Positions 1 to 9,161 are shown, counted from the stretch's first letter. The stretch: 64,000 nucleotides of DNA from Pseudanabaena sp. lw0831 (GCF_016584665.1 NZ_BBJB01000095.1:49188-113187); one strand, 5' to 3'. A program made the numbers and translations. Notes: generated by a model from the sequence alone, not told the origin.

Positions 1-1
1 A

Positions 2-163
2 GGGCTAGATGCGATCGCGGCTAATGCGGTTAAAGGTTCTCAAACTGGGTTTGGAACTGATACCAACCAAGCCACATTTATCCATAAGAATGGCAACACC
101 CAATCCACTCCTCTCTGCTCAAAATTAGAACTTGCCCATCGTTTATTCAATTTCCTAATCTAA
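2..163 (+). CDS. coaBC: C-terminal end of CoaBC (phosphopantothenoylcysteine synthetase part), cut by window edge
   Basis: An open frame runs from the window edge to TAA at 161-163 and encodes 53 residues. It contains LDAIAANAV, then GFGTDTNQATFI and a final S-K-E/L-E-L-A helix, which match the end of the CTP-dependent phosphopantothenate-cysteine ligase domain of CoaBC (the D-x-I-x-A-N ... G-F-x-x-D-x-N pattern). The family makes 4'-phosphopantetheine in coenzyme A synthesis. Only the last part is visible, so whether the protein is bifunctional cannot be seen. It is too short for a normal ORF cutoff and was read directly from the sequence. Confidence 0.72.
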   Translation, partial: GLDAIAANAVKGSQTGFGTDTNQATFIHKNGNTQSTPLCSKLELAHRLFNFLI

Positions 164-167
164 CTTT

Positions 168-348
168 AAGAATTGTCAGCCTACATTCAACAAGTGTTTT
201 TTGAGAATTAGCATTTATTGGAGAAAACCGTATAAATAGAGTATTGCTGAATGTAGGTCGGAATGATGTTGGGACGGTATTGTAGGGGCGGGTTTAGTTG
301 ACAATTCTTTGATAAAAGCAGGATACATTTGCAAAACCCGCCCCTACA
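168..348. repeat. Interleaved inverted repeats between coaBC and the GHL10 gene
   Basis: Three arm pairs are visible. A perfect 15-bp pair at 281-295 and 334-348 (TGTAGGGGCGGGTTT and its complement) encloses 38 bp. An 11-bp pair lies at 168-178 and 299-309 (AAGAATTGTCA and complement). A 10-bp pair lies at 180-189 and 248-257 (CCTACATTCA and complement). The pairs interleave, so they cannot all form in one structure. The GGGGCGGGTTT arm looks like a short mobile (MITE-like) or terminator element between two convergent genes. Confidence 0.6.
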
Positions 349-363
349 GCTTTTAGATGGTTT

Positions 364-1944
364 TTAGTTTGGTGTTGTTGCTGGCTCTAGACCTGTGGCT
401 TTGCCAAATTTGCGAAGGCGATCGCTTTCGGGTTCCATCCAAGCATAGACAAAATGGCTAATGCAATTAATCTTTGGTTGTGTAGCCAATATTGCCCTCG
501 TTTGGATTTCAAAGCTAGGATGCCCATCAAATCCCTGTCCCCAAGTTCCAGCCAAAACTGGACAAACTAAAGTCTCAGGTGCTGATTGACGTACGACTTC
601 GGCGACTTGATCGGCAACGCAGCTACCATCAGCACAAAGCGCATAGGTCATCGGATGACGTTCCATATGATTGGGGAAACGATCCCAAGGCTGCATTCTC
701 GCCTCAAATTTGCCTGACTCAGCGCGATTGCCATTGGGGAAGAAAACAGTGCCAATGGGTATATTATTTTGCTGAAGAGGAGCCGTGATTGTGTTTACAA
801 AATTAATCACACCTTTATAGGCATGGTTTGTCGCGATATTCCAGAGTAACCCTTGTGCGATCGCAGCGGTTTCTCTAGGATTTTTAATATTGGTCGGTTT
901 CACCTTAATGTTATCTGTCAGCTTCTTCTCAGTCTGAACCACATCATCAGCCGTCAGATCGCCATTTTGGAGATAGATCGCCATGAGTTCTCGAACATTT
1001 TTATTGTCAATACTATTCAGTAAAGCTGTTCGCGAAGCTTGTCCGTGAATCCATAGGTGCTTGACGTTATCAATCAACTCGCCAGTGGAATTGGTGGGAT
1101 AGCGTACATAATCAAATACCATCCCGTCGGGATTACGTTGCATTAGCGCTTTGACGACAGATGTCAGATCAGCTTTAGCGATCGCATTGTACGGATCGAC
1201 GAATAGATGATCAACCTCATAGGCATCTTCATAAAAAGCTCGTCCATTACTAACTAAGCTCCGATCAAAGTTGGTATTGGCAATACTATTTTCCCCTTTG
1301 CCATTAAGTGCTACAGCTCCCGAACGCCCCTTAATTTCGCTATAGCCATAGCCGAAATTCATCGCAAATGACCATCCATAAACTTTGATGCCCCGTTCTC
1401 TACCGATCTCGATCGCTTGTTTCCACAGATCATAGTCCGCAGGTACTTCCCCCGCCTTGACCGACTCTTCCATCACCGATCGCCAAGGTGTAGGATTGTC
1501 GGCAACAGGCAGTAACACCCGCCCATCATAAAAAACTTCGATAAAAACTTGGTTATAGCCGCGATTAGCCATTTTATCGAAAACATCTTCCAATACACCT
1601 GCTTTGACATCATTAGGATATAGCCGCAGCCAAGTGGCTTGAGTTTGGAGTGTATTGCGATCGCGACAGGCTTGTAATTCTGATTTGTGTTTTTGAATAA
1701 TCGCCTGATATTGAGCTTGCGTCTTTGGATCACGAGGACTTATGACTAAAGCTGATTTTCGCAGTTCATGTTTTCGCAAAATTTCCGCAGTACTCACGTC
1801 ACAGGTGGGCTTGCCCCATAAAATTTTGTCAGGTAATGCACCCGCGATCGCATTTCCAGCAAAGGCTGCACTTAAACAGGTAAAAGAAGCTAGCGATCGC
1901 AAACTAAATGTATTAATGTTTTTCAGGTTTATTTTTGATTTCAT
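364..1944 (-). CDS. Secreted family 10 glycosyl-hydrolase-like (GHL10/DUF187 type) protein
   Basis: A 526-residue protein with an N-terminal signal peptide (basic start, hydrophobic stretch to about residue 35 ending in A-x-A), so it is probably exported. From about residue 100 it has a TIM-barrel-like GHL10 pattern: TWLRLYPNDV, then a helix leading to QVFIEVFYDGR, a long D-L-W-K-x-A-I-E-I-G-R-E-R-G-I-K-V-Y-G-W segment, and later GMVFDYVRYP. In this family these segments belong to a putative glycoside hydrolase fold acting on an unknown polysaccharide. No substrate can be named. It is a single gene, convergent with coaBC and divergent from corA. Confidence 0.7.
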   Translation of the reverse strand: MKSKINLKNINTFSLRSLASFTCLSAAFAGNAIAGALPDKILWGKPTCDVSTAEILRKHELRKSALVISPRDPKTQAQYQAIIQKHKSELQACRDRNTLQTQATWLRLYPNDVKAGVLEDVFDKMANRGYNQVFIEVFYDGRVLLPVADNPTPWRSVMEESVKAGEVPADYDLWKQAIEIGRERGIKVYGWSFAMNFGYGYSEIKGRSGAVALNGKGENSIANTNFDRSLVSNGRAFYEDAYEVDHLFVDPYNAIAKADLTSVVKALMQRNPDGMVFDYVRYPTNSTGELIDNVKHLWIHGQASRTALLNSIDNKNVRELMAIYLQNGDLTADDVVQTEKKLTDNIKVKPTNIKNPRETAAIAQGLLWNIATNHAYKGVINFVNTITAPLQQNNIPIGTVFFPNGNRAESGKFEARMQPWDRFPNHMERHPMTYALCADGSCVADQVAEVVRQSAPETLVCPVLAGTWGQGFDGHPSFEIQTRAILATQPKINCISHFVYAWMEPESDRLRKFGKATGLEPATTPN

Positions 1945-2081
1945 AGACTTAAATTTGTTATGTTGAGGATAGGCGTGAGGAAATCGCGTAGAAACAAATC
2001 CTATCCCATCTAAGTTTTTATAGACGAACTAGGTTTAACAATGTGGCACACTGAACAAGTGTATTTCAGCCCCTCTTCATC

Positions 2082-3230
2082 ATGCTCCATAACCCAGCCA
2101 GATTTAAACCTAGTCCTATTGAAGATGATTCTGAAGAAAATGATGATTTAGAGTTTTATGACTTTAATGAACCCGAACCAGGTAGTCCACCTGGGACGTT
2201 GATCATTGATGAAGATGCTAGTATCCCTAATATTTTCTTGATTGATTACAACGCAGACGAAGCTCTGGGGGTTCAGCTTGCGACTCCCGAAGACTGTATT
2301 CCTTATCTAGATAGTCACTCAGTCTCATGGGTTGATGTCCAAGGCTTGGGTTCTGAAGATGTATTAAAGCGTTTAGGTAAGGTGTTTAGCCTCCATGAGC
2401 TTGTACTAGAAGATATCGTTAATATTCCTCAGCGCCCCAAAATTGAGAGTTTTGAGGATCAGGAATTAATCATTTTACACATGGTGACTAGTCGTGAAGA
2501 TGGTAGAGGGTTTTATGATGAACAGGTAAGTTTAATCTTGGGAAAAAACTATGTGCTGACCGTGCAAGAGGAACCCGAAACTGATGTATTCGAGCCAATT
2601 CGTCAGCGTATTCATCGTAATCGTGGCGTAATCCGATCTCAAAAAGCTGATTACCTTGCCTATGCTCTAATTGATGCGATCGTTGATGGATTTTTCCCTG
2701 TGTTAGAGGACTACGGCGAGCGTCTCGAAGATTTGCAGGATGAGGTGGTTGAAAAGCCCACTCGCCAAACTCTCGATAAAATCCATAAAATCAAGCGTGA
2801 GCTATTGTTATTACGACGTGCGATTTGGCCACAGCGTGACGCGATTAATTCTCTAATTCGAGAAGAAAGCCCGATGATTGATCGAGAGGTACGGGTGTAC
2901 TTGCGTGACTGCTATGACCACACCGTTCAAGTGATGGATATGGTTGAAACCTATCGCGAACTTGCCGCCAACTTAATGGATATTTATCTATCATCGTTGA
3001 GCAATAGTACCAACGAAATCATGCGCTTTTTGACGGTGATTTCCACTGTGTTTATTCCGCTCACCTTTGTGGCTGGTGTCTATGGAATGAATTTTGATAC
3101 TGAACTAGGCAATATGCCTGAATTAAAATGGTCGTTTGGTTACGCGCTCTGTTGGTTATTGATGTTGTCGATGTCTGGGGGATTGTTATTTTTCTTTTGG
3201 AAAAAAGGCTGGCTATTTAGTCCAAAATAA
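2082..3230 (+). CDS. corA: CorA-type magnesium/cobalt transport protein
   Basis: A 382-residue protein. An acidic N-terminal leader (about 60 residues) precedes the CorA cytoplasmic alpha/beta domain and a long charged helix (about 200-310). Two C-terminal membrane helices flank the signature YGMNF at residues 334-338, the G-M-N selectivity motif of the 2-TM-GxN family of Mg2+/Co2+ channels. The positively charged C-terminus (FFFWKKGW) is typical. The ATG start is the first in frame. The gene stands alone and runs straight into a 124-bp palindromic repeat before rsmE. Confidence 0.93.
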   Translation: MLHNPARFKPSPIEDDSEENDDLEFYDFNEPEPGSPPGTLIIDEDASIPNIFLIDYNADEALGVQLATPEDCIPYLDSHSVSWVDVQGLGSEDVLKRLGKVFSLHELVLEDIVNIPQRPKIESFEDQELIILHMVTSREDGRGFYDEQVSLILGKNYVLTVQEEPETDVFEPIRQRIHRNRGVIRSQKADYLAYALIDAIVDGFFPVLEDYGERLEDLQDEVVEKPTRQTLDKIHKIKRELLLLRRAIWPQRDAINSLIREESPMIDREVRVYLRDCYDHTVQVMDMVETYRELAANLMDIYLSSLSNSTNEIMRFLTVISTVFIPLTFVAGVYGMNFDTELGNMPELKWSFGYALCWLLMLSMSGGLLFFFWKKGWLFSPK

Positions 3231-3353
3231 AAGTCAGAATCACGGATTATATGGATTAAGGGATGACACAGATTTTTAATGCAGCGCTTTGCGCTGCGGA
3301 TAGATTAAAATTCGAGAAATCCAACAATCCGCATAATCCGCGATTCTGACTTT
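3230..3353. repeat. 124-bp imperfect palindrome between corA and rsmE
   Basis: The outer arms (AAAGTCAGAATC at the left, its complement at 3342-3353) and the central GCAGCGC-TTT-GCGCTGC are symmetric; the intermediate parts are diverged. It starts at the corA stop codon and ends 3 bases before the rsmE GTG. The centre follows the GC-NNN-GC rule of the other palindromes here. Confidence 0.8.
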
Positions 3354-3356
3354 ATT

Positions 3357-4160
3357 GTGTTACTTCCTCAACCCCTCAAACGCAGACTTCAAAGGGTGAC
3401 TTTACAAGCGCACCAAGTCTCACCAGTTTTGCAAATTAATAGCGCGATCGCCCTCACCTCAGAGCAAAGACATTACCTATGCAATGTATTGCGTTTAGAA
3501 TCTGAAGCCGAATTTATCGCCCTCGATCGCCAAGGTGGATGGTGGTTAGCTCAATTATCAGAAGCTCTAGATGTTGCCAAGATAATTGCCAAACTGGAAA
3601 ATAATTCAGAATTATCTGCCCAGATTACCCTTGGCATCGCTATGCCCAAAGGTAGCAATATTGAGTCGGTAATTCGGCAAACTACGGAGTTAGGGGTGCG
3701 TCAAATTGTGCCGCTATTTAGCGATCGCACAATTATCAAGTCAGGTACAGAAATTGGTAATCAAAAACGCGATCGCTGGCAACGCATTGCCGAAGAAGCT
3801 GCGGAGCTTTCGATGCGTACCTATGTGCCTGAAATAAATAGGCCAACAACATTAACTTCTTGGCTTGAGCATCTTGCTAACGCACCATCACCAATTTTGA
3901 AATATATTTGCGTGATTAGTCCCCTTGTGACGCATTTACTTACAAGCTTACAAAGCTCAAGTTTTTCATCAGACTTCGCTGAAAACAATGGGCAAATAAT
4001 TATAGCTACGGGCTGCGAAGGCGGCTGGACTCCTAGAGAAGAAGAAATGGCGATCGCTTCAGGATTTATTCCTGTATCTCTAGGCGATCGGGTGTTATCC
4101 GCAGTCACAGCTCCAGTGCTAGCATTGTCAATAGTCGGCGCATTTTTAGATACTCAATGA
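3357..4160 (+). CDS. rsmE: 16S rRNA (uracil-1498-N3)-methyltransferase
   Basis: A 267-residue SPOUT-family methyltransferase. It has the N-terminal PUA-like part (LQRVTL, then RHYLCNVLRL), the conserved IAMPKGSNIESVIRQTTELG stretch and the E-R/S-D-R-T-I segment, and the C-terminal knot EGGWTPREEE ... VSLGDRVL. The usual I-G-P-E-G-G-W is here T-G-C-E-G-G-W, a cysteine for proline in the SAM-binding loop. The GTG start is the only good candidate near LQRVTL; it lies 3 bases after a large palindrome and has no evident Shine-Dalgarno sequence. The stop overlaps the next gene (ATGA), so the two are co-transcribed. Confidence 0.9.
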   Translation: MLLPQPLKRRLQRVTLQAHQVSPVLQINSAIALTSEQRHYLCNVLRLESEAEFIALDRQGGWWLAQLSEALDVAKIIAKLENNSELSAQITLGIAMPKGSNIESVIRQTTELGVRQIVPLFSDRTIIKSGTEIGNQKRDRWQRIAEEAAELSMRTYVPEINRPTTLTSWLEHLANAPSPILKYICVISPLVTHLLTSLQSSSFSSDFAENNGQIIIATGCEGGWTPREEEMAIASGFIPVSLGDRVLSAVTAPVLALSIVGAFLDTQ

Positions 4161-4615
4161 ACCCAAATCAACCCCAAACAACTCAGCAATCAGTGCAAAC
4201 AATGGTGCAGCAGACTATAGCACTTCGCACCAATGGGAAAAAGCTGCACAACATCACCCGCCAAGTGGAAGCAGTCTTAGCCCAATCAGGTATACAGATG
4301 GGTTTGTGTAATGTATTTTTGCGTCATACATCAGCAAGTCTAATTATTCAAGAAAATGCTGATCCAGATGTATTGGCAGATCTAGAAACATTTTTTGCAA
4401 AACTGATCCCTGAGGATGCGAGTCAATATCGCCATATCTCTGAAGGTGTTGATGATATGCCATCGCATATTCGCAATACGCTAACCAAAACATCAGAAAC
4501 GATCCCGATCGCTAATGGTAAACTTGCCCTCGGCACTTGGCAAGGAATCTTTGTCTGGGAACATCGCAATTTGGGTCATACCCGCGAAGTGCTGGTACAT
4601 ATTACAGGATGCTAA
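4157..4615 (+). CDS. YjbQ/UPF0047 family protein (secondary thiamine-phosphate synthase enzyme family)
   Basis: A 152-residue protein covering the whole single-domain UPF0047 fold: FLRHTSASLIIQENADPDV, then HISEGVDDMPSHIR and GTWQGIFVWEHRN. The conserved H, E, D and N residues of the family are present. Members can show weak thiamine phosphate synthase activity, but the physiological role is unsettled. It overlaps rsmE by 4 bases, and its stop codon directly precedes the next start, so it lies inside a tight operon. Confidence 0.88.
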   Translation: MNPNQPQTTQQSVQTMVQQTIALRTNGKKLHNITRQVEAVLAQSGIQMGLCNVFLRHTSASLIIQENADPDVLADLETFFAKLIPEDASQYRHISEGVDDMPSHIRNTLTKTSETIPIANGKLALGTWQGIFVWEHRNLGHTREVLVHITGC

Positions 4616-5959
4616 ATGAAGCCCTCAAGAAAGCCACCAGCAAATCGATATCGTCCAGCCGTTAAGAGAAAAAAGTGGCTGAGAGGGTTTCAGTGGTTTT
4701 TACCAGGATTATTTGTCAAGCGATGGCTACTAGTTAGCATCGTCGGTATTGTGCTAATCGTTCTAGGGATTGCCATCTCCGCGAGACTAACCCCGATCTT
4801 ATTTCTATCACGTCTGATTGGTAATGCGATCGACACCTTGGTTGCCATCTTGCCACGCAATATGAGTGGACCACTCGCCTTTGCAATTGGAATTGGACTA
4901 TTGTGGCTGGGACAGAAACGCGCACTTGGCTCGATCACCCAAGTTTTAATGCCCAATCAAGACAAAGAGCTATTAGAATTGCTAGTCTCCCATCGCAAAC
5001 TCAATCGTGGCCCCAAAATTGTTACTGTAGGAGGGGGGACTGGCTTGTCAAATTTATTACGTGGACTCAAGCAATATAGTGCCAACATTACTGCGATCGT
5101 CACCGTGGCTGATGATGGCGGCTCCTCCGGACGTTTACGCCGTGAGCATGGTGTATTGCCACCAGGGGATATTCGTAATTGCCTCGCCGCCCTTGCTGAC
5201 GAAGAAAAGTTAGTCACTGAACTATTTCAATATCGTTTTAAAACGGGGGAAGGTCTATCTGGGCATAGTTTTGGCAATTTATTTCTTACGGCGATGAGTG
5301 AAGTCACAGGCGATCTGGAGAAGGCGATCGCCGCTAGTTCACAGGTATTAGCTGTGCGCGGGCGTGTCCTGCCTGCAACTCTTGACCATATGGTGCTATG
5401 GGCTGAATTTGAAGACGGACGCTATGTGGAGGGTGAGTCGAATATTCCTAAAGCTAAAGGCAAGATTAAACATATTGGTTGTAAGCCAGATAATCCTAAA
5501 GGATTGCCTCAAGCTGTTGAAGATATTAATGAAGCAGATCTGATCGTAATTGGGCCTGGCAGTTTATACACCAGTATTATTCCTAACCTACTTGTCCCTG
5601 AAATACTTCAAGCATTGATCGATCGCAATGTGCCATCGATCTATCTTTGTAATATCATGAGTCAGGTAGGTGAAACTGACGGCTATACTGTATCTGACTA
5701 TGTACGAGTTTTAGATGAGCTAGCAGGTGTGAGACTGTTTGATGTGGTTTTAGTTCAGAAGCATCCACCTTCTGAGCGATCGCTACAACACTATGCCTCC
5801 TCTGGGTCACATTTTACGACTCTAGATCGTGATAGTCTCGCTCTTATAGGCTGTCCCGTTTTGATGGCGAATATCATGCAAGAGAAACCAAATGGAACCG
5901 TATGTCATGACTCAGAAAAACTTGCAGGTGTCTTAATGCGCTGGTATAACCGTCAGTAG
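4616..5959 (+). CDS. YvcK/CofD-like (gluconeogenesis factor family) protein with N-terminal membrane segments
   Basis: A 447-residue protein. A basic N-terminus is followed by two membrane helices (about residues 37-60 and 80-100). The CofD/YvcK Rossmann-type domain then starts with [19 protein letters not shown] and continues with [35 protein letters not shown] and [16 protein letters not shown]. In Bacillus YvcK supports growth on gluconeogenic carbon and cell-wall homeostasis, and binds UDP-sugars. The membrane anchor is common in cyanobacterial members. The start ATG directly follows the upstream stop codon. Confidence 0.88.
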   Translation: MKPSRKPPANRYRPAVKRKKWLRGFQWFLPGLFVKRWLLVSIVGIVLIVLGIAISARLTPILFLSRLIGNAIDTLVAILPRNMSGPLAFAIGIGLLWLGQKRALGSITQVLMPNQDKELLELLVSHRKLNRGPKIVTVGGGTGLSNLLRGLKQYSANITAIVTVADDGGSSGRLRREHGVLPPGDIRNCLAALADEEKLVTELFQYRFKTGEGLSGHSFGNLFLTAMSEVTGDLEKAIAASSQVLAVRGRVLPATLDHMVLWAEFEDGRYVEGESNIPKAKGKIKHIGCKPDNPKGLPQAVEDINEADLIVIGPGSLYTSIIPNLLVPEILQALIDRNVPSIYLCNIMSQVGETDGYTVSDYVRVLDELAGVRLFDVVLVQKHPPSERSLQHYASSGSHFTTLDRDSLALIGCPVLMANIMQEKPNGTVCHDSEKLAGVLMRWYNRQ

Positions 5960-6025
5960 TCGAATTTCAACCTGAAAATGTCACAATGTCAGATTATTTA
6001 AAAAGTCAGTCAGATTAAGTTATCA

Positions 6026-6481
6026 GTGTTAGAGCATTACCGTATTCAAGTTAACAGTGATATTTATGCTCTTGCTAAATTGCAAGAGTGGTTTCATCAA
6101 TTTCAAAATTTATTGCCAAAACCAACTTGGATGCAGTGTAATCTCGTGTTGGTTGAGGTGTTTACCAATGTAGTATCTTATGCTCATGAGGGACTGTCTG
6201 AAGAAACGCCCATTGATATTGAGATTGCGATCAATGAGAGTGAATACTTTTTGGAAATGAGGATTTGGGACTTTGGCGAGCCATTTGATCTGCAAGCAGA
6301 AATTGATCGGGTCGCTTTAGCGGCACTAAAAAACCAAGATTTTAAAAGTATCGATGATATTCCCACAGGTGGGCGAGGCTTGATGATCGCTAAGACAATT
6401 GCTGACGATATCAGATACGAGACCTTACCTGACGGTCGTAATTGCTTTGTAATGATCAAAAGTTTTTCAAAGCTTGTCTAA
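6026..6481 (+). CDS. Anti-sigma-factor-type serine kinase/ATPase (RsbW-like HATPase_c)
   Basis: A 151-residue protein that is a single GHKL ATPase domain. The N-box is LVLVEVFTNVVSYAHEG, the G1-box is IWDFGEPFDL, and the G2-box is GGRGLMIAKTIADDI. Stand-alone domains of this kind are anti-sigma regulatory factors that phosphorylate an anti-anti-sigma partner; no partner is encoded nearby. Translation begins at GTG (6026). The TAA stop lies at the left edge of a strong palindrome. Confidence 0.82.
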   Translation: MLEHYRIQVNSDIYALAKLQEWFHQFQNLLPKPTWMQCNLVLVEVFTNVVSYAHEGLSEETPIDIEIAINESEYFLEMRIWDFGEPFDLQAEIDRVALAALKNQDFKSIDDIPTGGRGLMIAKTIADDIRYETLPDGRNCFVMIKSFSKLV

Positions 6482-6531
6482 CCAAAACATAAAAGAGGCG
6501 GCGCAAAGCGCCGTCTCTTTTATGTTTTGGT
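6481..6531. terminator. 51-bp hairpin between convergent genes (bidirectional terminator)
   Basis: Arms of 24 bp with one mismatch around an AAA loop; centre GGCGC-AAA-GCGCC; T-rich outer arms. It overlaps the stop codon of the RsbW-like gene and ends just before the small membrane-protein gene on the other strand. Confidence 0.85.
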
Positions 6532-6538
6532 TTGAAAA

Positions 6539-6733
6539 TTAGCGCTTAAGCCATAGTACAAAGGCAAATAAACTAACGGGTAAAGTAATAACAGATATAG
6601 CGATCGCATTCATTACATCGACTGTTAAATTATTTACCAATAACTCCCAAGTGGGTGCAGCATATTTAATTACTGCCGATGCGATCGTTGAATAAACAAA
6701 TAATCGCAAAATAAATAAAATTTGTTGCCACAT
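6539..6733 (-). CDS. Small two-helix membrane protein, unknown function
   Basis: A 64-residue protein with two predicted hydrophobic helices (about residues 5-25 and 42-62) joined by a short polar loop, and a K-R C-terminus. I do not recognise a family. Support for it being real: an ATG start, HIP1-like codon use, and a position between two strong hairpins like its neighbours. The gap to the penicillin-binding protein gene is occupied by hairpins, so it is probably transcribed separately. Confidence 0.6.
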   Translation of the reverse strand: MWQQILFILRLFVYSTIASAVIKYAAPTWELLVNNLTVDVMNAIAISVITLPVSLFAFVLWLKR

Positions 6734-6752
6734 AATCTCTTACCAGTTAATA

Positions 6753-6787
6753 AGCAATGGTGCACGGCTTCGCCGTTCACCATTGCT
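6753..6787. repeat. 35-bp palindrome (centre CGGC-TTC-GCCG)
   Basis: AGCAATGGTG...CACCATTGCT arms with one mismatched position around GGC-TTC-GCC. It directly abuts a second hairpin at 6788. The same core recurs at 37462-37510. Confidence 0.75.
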
Positions 6788-6826
6788 AAACAAGAAGAGC
6801 TGCGCTTTGCGCAGCTCTTCTTGTTT
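6788..6826. terminator. 39-bp perfect hairpin overlapping the PBP stop codon
   Basis: Perfect 18-bp arms (AAACAAGAAGAGCTGCGC) around a TTT loop. Read on the minus strand it follows the PBP coding end and closes with a T-rich arm, so it should terminate that gene. Confidence 0.85.
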
Positions 6827-8757
6827 TAGTTTTTCTTTTTAGTGCCTTCTTTTTCTTGGATTTCGCTTGGTACTGGGAACTGCTCAATAGGTTGCCCAGC
6901 TAGCGCCCTTTCCATAAACTTGCGCCAAATCGGAACCACATACACACCGCCCGTCACTCCATTTGCCATTGGCGAATAATCATCATTTCCAATCCAAATC
7001 GCAACTGATAACTGCGGTACATAGCCAACAAACCAAGCATCTCGAAAATCTGAAGTCGTACCTGTCTTGCCCGCTACAGGTCGCCCATCGCTCATTTGCG
7101 CTTCGGTTGCCGTGCCGTTGGTAACGACTCCACGCAAGGCATCAGTTAAGTAAGAAACCGCGATCGGATCGAGGATTAGTTCGGGCTTGGGGGTATTATC
7201 CAGTACCAGATTGCCATTGCGATCTGTGACACGGGCAATTAATGTCGTTTTAGATTTATAGCCACCGCTAGCAAATACTGCATAGGCTCCCGCCACCTCC
7301 ATTGGAGTTACATCGGCAGCACCAAGCGGTAGAGAAACAACAGGAAGAATCGGACTATTGATCCCCAACTTTCGACAAAGTGCTACGACATTTTCATTAC
7401 CAAATTCTATCCCTAGCCTGAGTGCAGGAATATTTCGCGAAACTGCGATCGCCTGACGAATGCTCATACCACCTGCGAACTTATTGTCATAGTTGCGAGG
7501 TATGTAAGGCTCATCTCCATCAGGAATCGTCATTGGGCTATCATCAATCGTCGAGTCAGGAGTGTAGTTACCTGATGCAAAAGCAAGATAGTACACAAAA
7601 GGTTTAAACGAAGAACCTAACTGTCGTCTTGCCAAAACCGCACGGTTAAATTGATTTTTGTCAAAGTCGCCAACACCCCCTACCAAAGCTTTTACAAATC
7701 CTGTACGCGGATCGACAGCCACCAAAGATAATTGGTCAGCATAAGCACCGCGATCTACTAAATCTTTGTGACCTTCGGCAGCAACTTCTTCAGCAATACG
7801 CTGCATCTTTAAGTCAATCGTCGTCTGGACACGCAATCCACCTTGAAGAACGACATCTCGACCAAATTTTTCTTCTAGCTCAGCTGTGACAGCTTGCGAC
7901 ACATAAGGAACACGACTCGCTTCGTAAGAGATCCCCTGCTTGCGAATAGTTATTTTCTGAGCTTTAGCGGCTTTGACTTCGGCTTGGGTTGCCCATCCAA
8001 GCTCTAGAAGTCGATCAAGCACTAAACCCTGACGCTTCTTTGATTCACTAAAGTTGTCTACTGGATTGAATACTGAAGGCGCTTGAATCGTACCTGCTAA
8101 CATAGCAGCCTCTCCAAGGGTCAAATCAGCAGCAGATTTACCAAAATAATTCTGTGAAGCAGTTTCAGCACCATTCGTGTTTTTTCCCCAAAATACTTGA
8201 TTGAGGTACATCTCAAGGATTTGCTCCTTAGTGAATACCTGCTCAACCCGCATTGCTAAAACTGCTTCGGCAACTTTGCGATTAAGACTACGTTCGTTGG
8301 ATAGAAATAAATTTTTAACTAACTGCTGCGTTAATGTTGAGCCACCTTCAACGGTTCCGCCTGCATTAAAGTTAGCTAAAATTGCGCGTCCGATACCACT
8401 TGGATCAATCCCTTTGTGGGTATAGAAGTAGGCATCTTCCATGGCGAGAACCGATCGCTTAAGATGTGGTGAAATGCGATCGAGGGTTACAACTTCGCGG
8501 TTGACATCACCATGCAAACGAGCAATTAAGCCACCGTTAATGTCATAGATATAGGTGGTTTCAACTGGTACATAGCCTTTGAGGACTCTCACGTCGGGCA
8601 GATCGCGAAAACTGAGTGCTAGACCGACCAGCCCACCAGCCACTGCTGCGCCGCCAATCATGATAATGCCCAGTAACGTGCCACCAACAGCTTTGAGAGT
8701 GCCTTTTAAAATACTGCCTGTCAGAGACCGAGAACGCTCTACACTATTCGATGCCAC
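6826..8757 (-). CDS. Class A penicillin-binding protein (transglycosylase/transpeptidase)
   Basis: A 643-residue bifunctional peptidoglycan synthase. It has a short cytoplasmic basic N-terminus and one membrane helix (about 25-50). The GT51 transglycosylase domain carries EDAYFYTHKG (E107, D108) and GGSTLTQQL (138-146). The transpeptidase domain carries the active-site S-S-F-K near residue 383, S-R-N as SxN, and GKTGTTSDFRDAWFVGY as KTG box. It polymerises and cross-links glycan outside the plasma membrane. Length and motif order fit the PBP1A/PBP1B-like cyanobacterial group, and all catalytic motifs are intact. Confidence 0.95.
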   Translation of the reverse strand: MASNSVERSRSLTGSILKGTLKAVGGTLLGIIMIGGAAVAGGLVGLALSFRDLPDVRVLKGYVPVETTYIYDINGGLIARLHGDVNREVVTLDRISPHLKRSVLAMEDAYFYTHKGIDPSGIGRAILANFNAGGTVEGGSTLTQQLVKNLFLSNERSLNRKVAEAVLAMRVEQVFTKEQILEMYLNQVFWGKNTNGAETASQNYFGKSAADLTLGEAAMLAGTIQAPSVFNPVDNFSESKKRQGLVLDRLLELGWATQAEVKAAKAQKITIRKQGISYEASRVPYVSQAVTAELEEKFGRDVVLQGGLRVQTTIDLKMQRIAEEVAAEGHKDLVDRGAYADQLSLVAVDPRTGFVKALVGGVGDFDKNQFNRAVLARRQLGSSFKPFVYYLAFASGNYTPDSTIDDSPMTIPDGDEPYIPRNYDNKFAGGMSIRQAIAVSRNIPALRLGIEFGNENVVALCRKLGINSPILPVVSLPLGAADVTPMEVAGAYAVFASGGYKSKTTLIARVTDRNGNLVLDNTPKPELILDPIAVSYLTDALRGVVTNGTATEAQMSDGRPVAGKTGTTSDFRDAWFVGYVPQLSVAIWIGNDDYSPMANGVTGGVYVVPIWRKFMERALAGQPIEQFPVPSEIQEKEGTKKKN

Positions 8758-8820
8758 AGCAATCTACCCTTTGATCAATTCATAGGTAATCTTACTGCAT
8801 TAATAAGTATTTCGTACCAA

Positions 8821-8857
8821 AAACTTGAAGGTCGCGCTTTGCACGACCTTCAAGTTT
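8821..8857. terminator. 37-bp hairpin downstream of hisE
   Basis: AAACTTGAAGGTCG arms around CGCTTTGCA, ending exactly at the hisE stop codon (8858 on the minus strand). The GGTCGCGC core resembles the one at 60412-60440. Confidence 0.75.
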
Positions 8858-9136
8858 CTAGCGGCGCTGAGCCAGTTTGTCATAGACCAATTGCAGATCG
8901 ACATGGTGATGCGCGATCGCAACTAATGTGTGATAGAACAAATCCGCCACTTCTGAGGCGATCGCGTCGGGATCATCATCTTTACAAGCCATCACAACTT
9001 CAGCAGACTCTTCGCCAATTTTTTTTAAAATATTATTGTCGCCACCAGCAAATAATTTGCAAGTATAAGAATTTTCTTGTGGGTGCTCTCGGCGATCGAC
9101 AATCACCGCAAATAATTCTGAAAGGGGATCGTTCAT
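8858..9136 (-). CDS. hisE: Phosphoribosyl-ATP pyrophosphatase
   Basis: A 92-residue protein from the ATG at 9136 (MNDPLSELFAVI); an upstream in-frame start would add 13 AT-rich, unconserved residues. It has the MazG/HisE helices with ENSYTCKLFAGG, KKIGEESAEVVMACKDD and EVADLFYHTLVAI, where the E-E-x-x-E and E-x-x-D residues bind Mg2+. It removes pyrophosphate from phosphoribosyl-ATP in the second step of histidine synthesis. It is a monofunctional HisE without a fused HisI. Hairpins lie on both sides, so it is probably a single-gene transcript. Confidence 0.92.
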   Translation of the reverse strand: MNDPLSELFAVIVDRREHPQENSYTCKLFAGGDNNILKKIGEESAEVVMACKDDDPDAIASEVADLFYHTLVAIAHHHVDLQLVYDKLAQRR

Positions 9137-9161
9137 AAAATAAAAATACTTATACAAAATA

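Noticed and set aside
6753..6826. Possible CRISPR-like or REP array of repeated hairpins
   Set aside because: Adjacent hairpins have different arms and no regular spacers; there are no direct repeats of constant length and no cas genes in the window.
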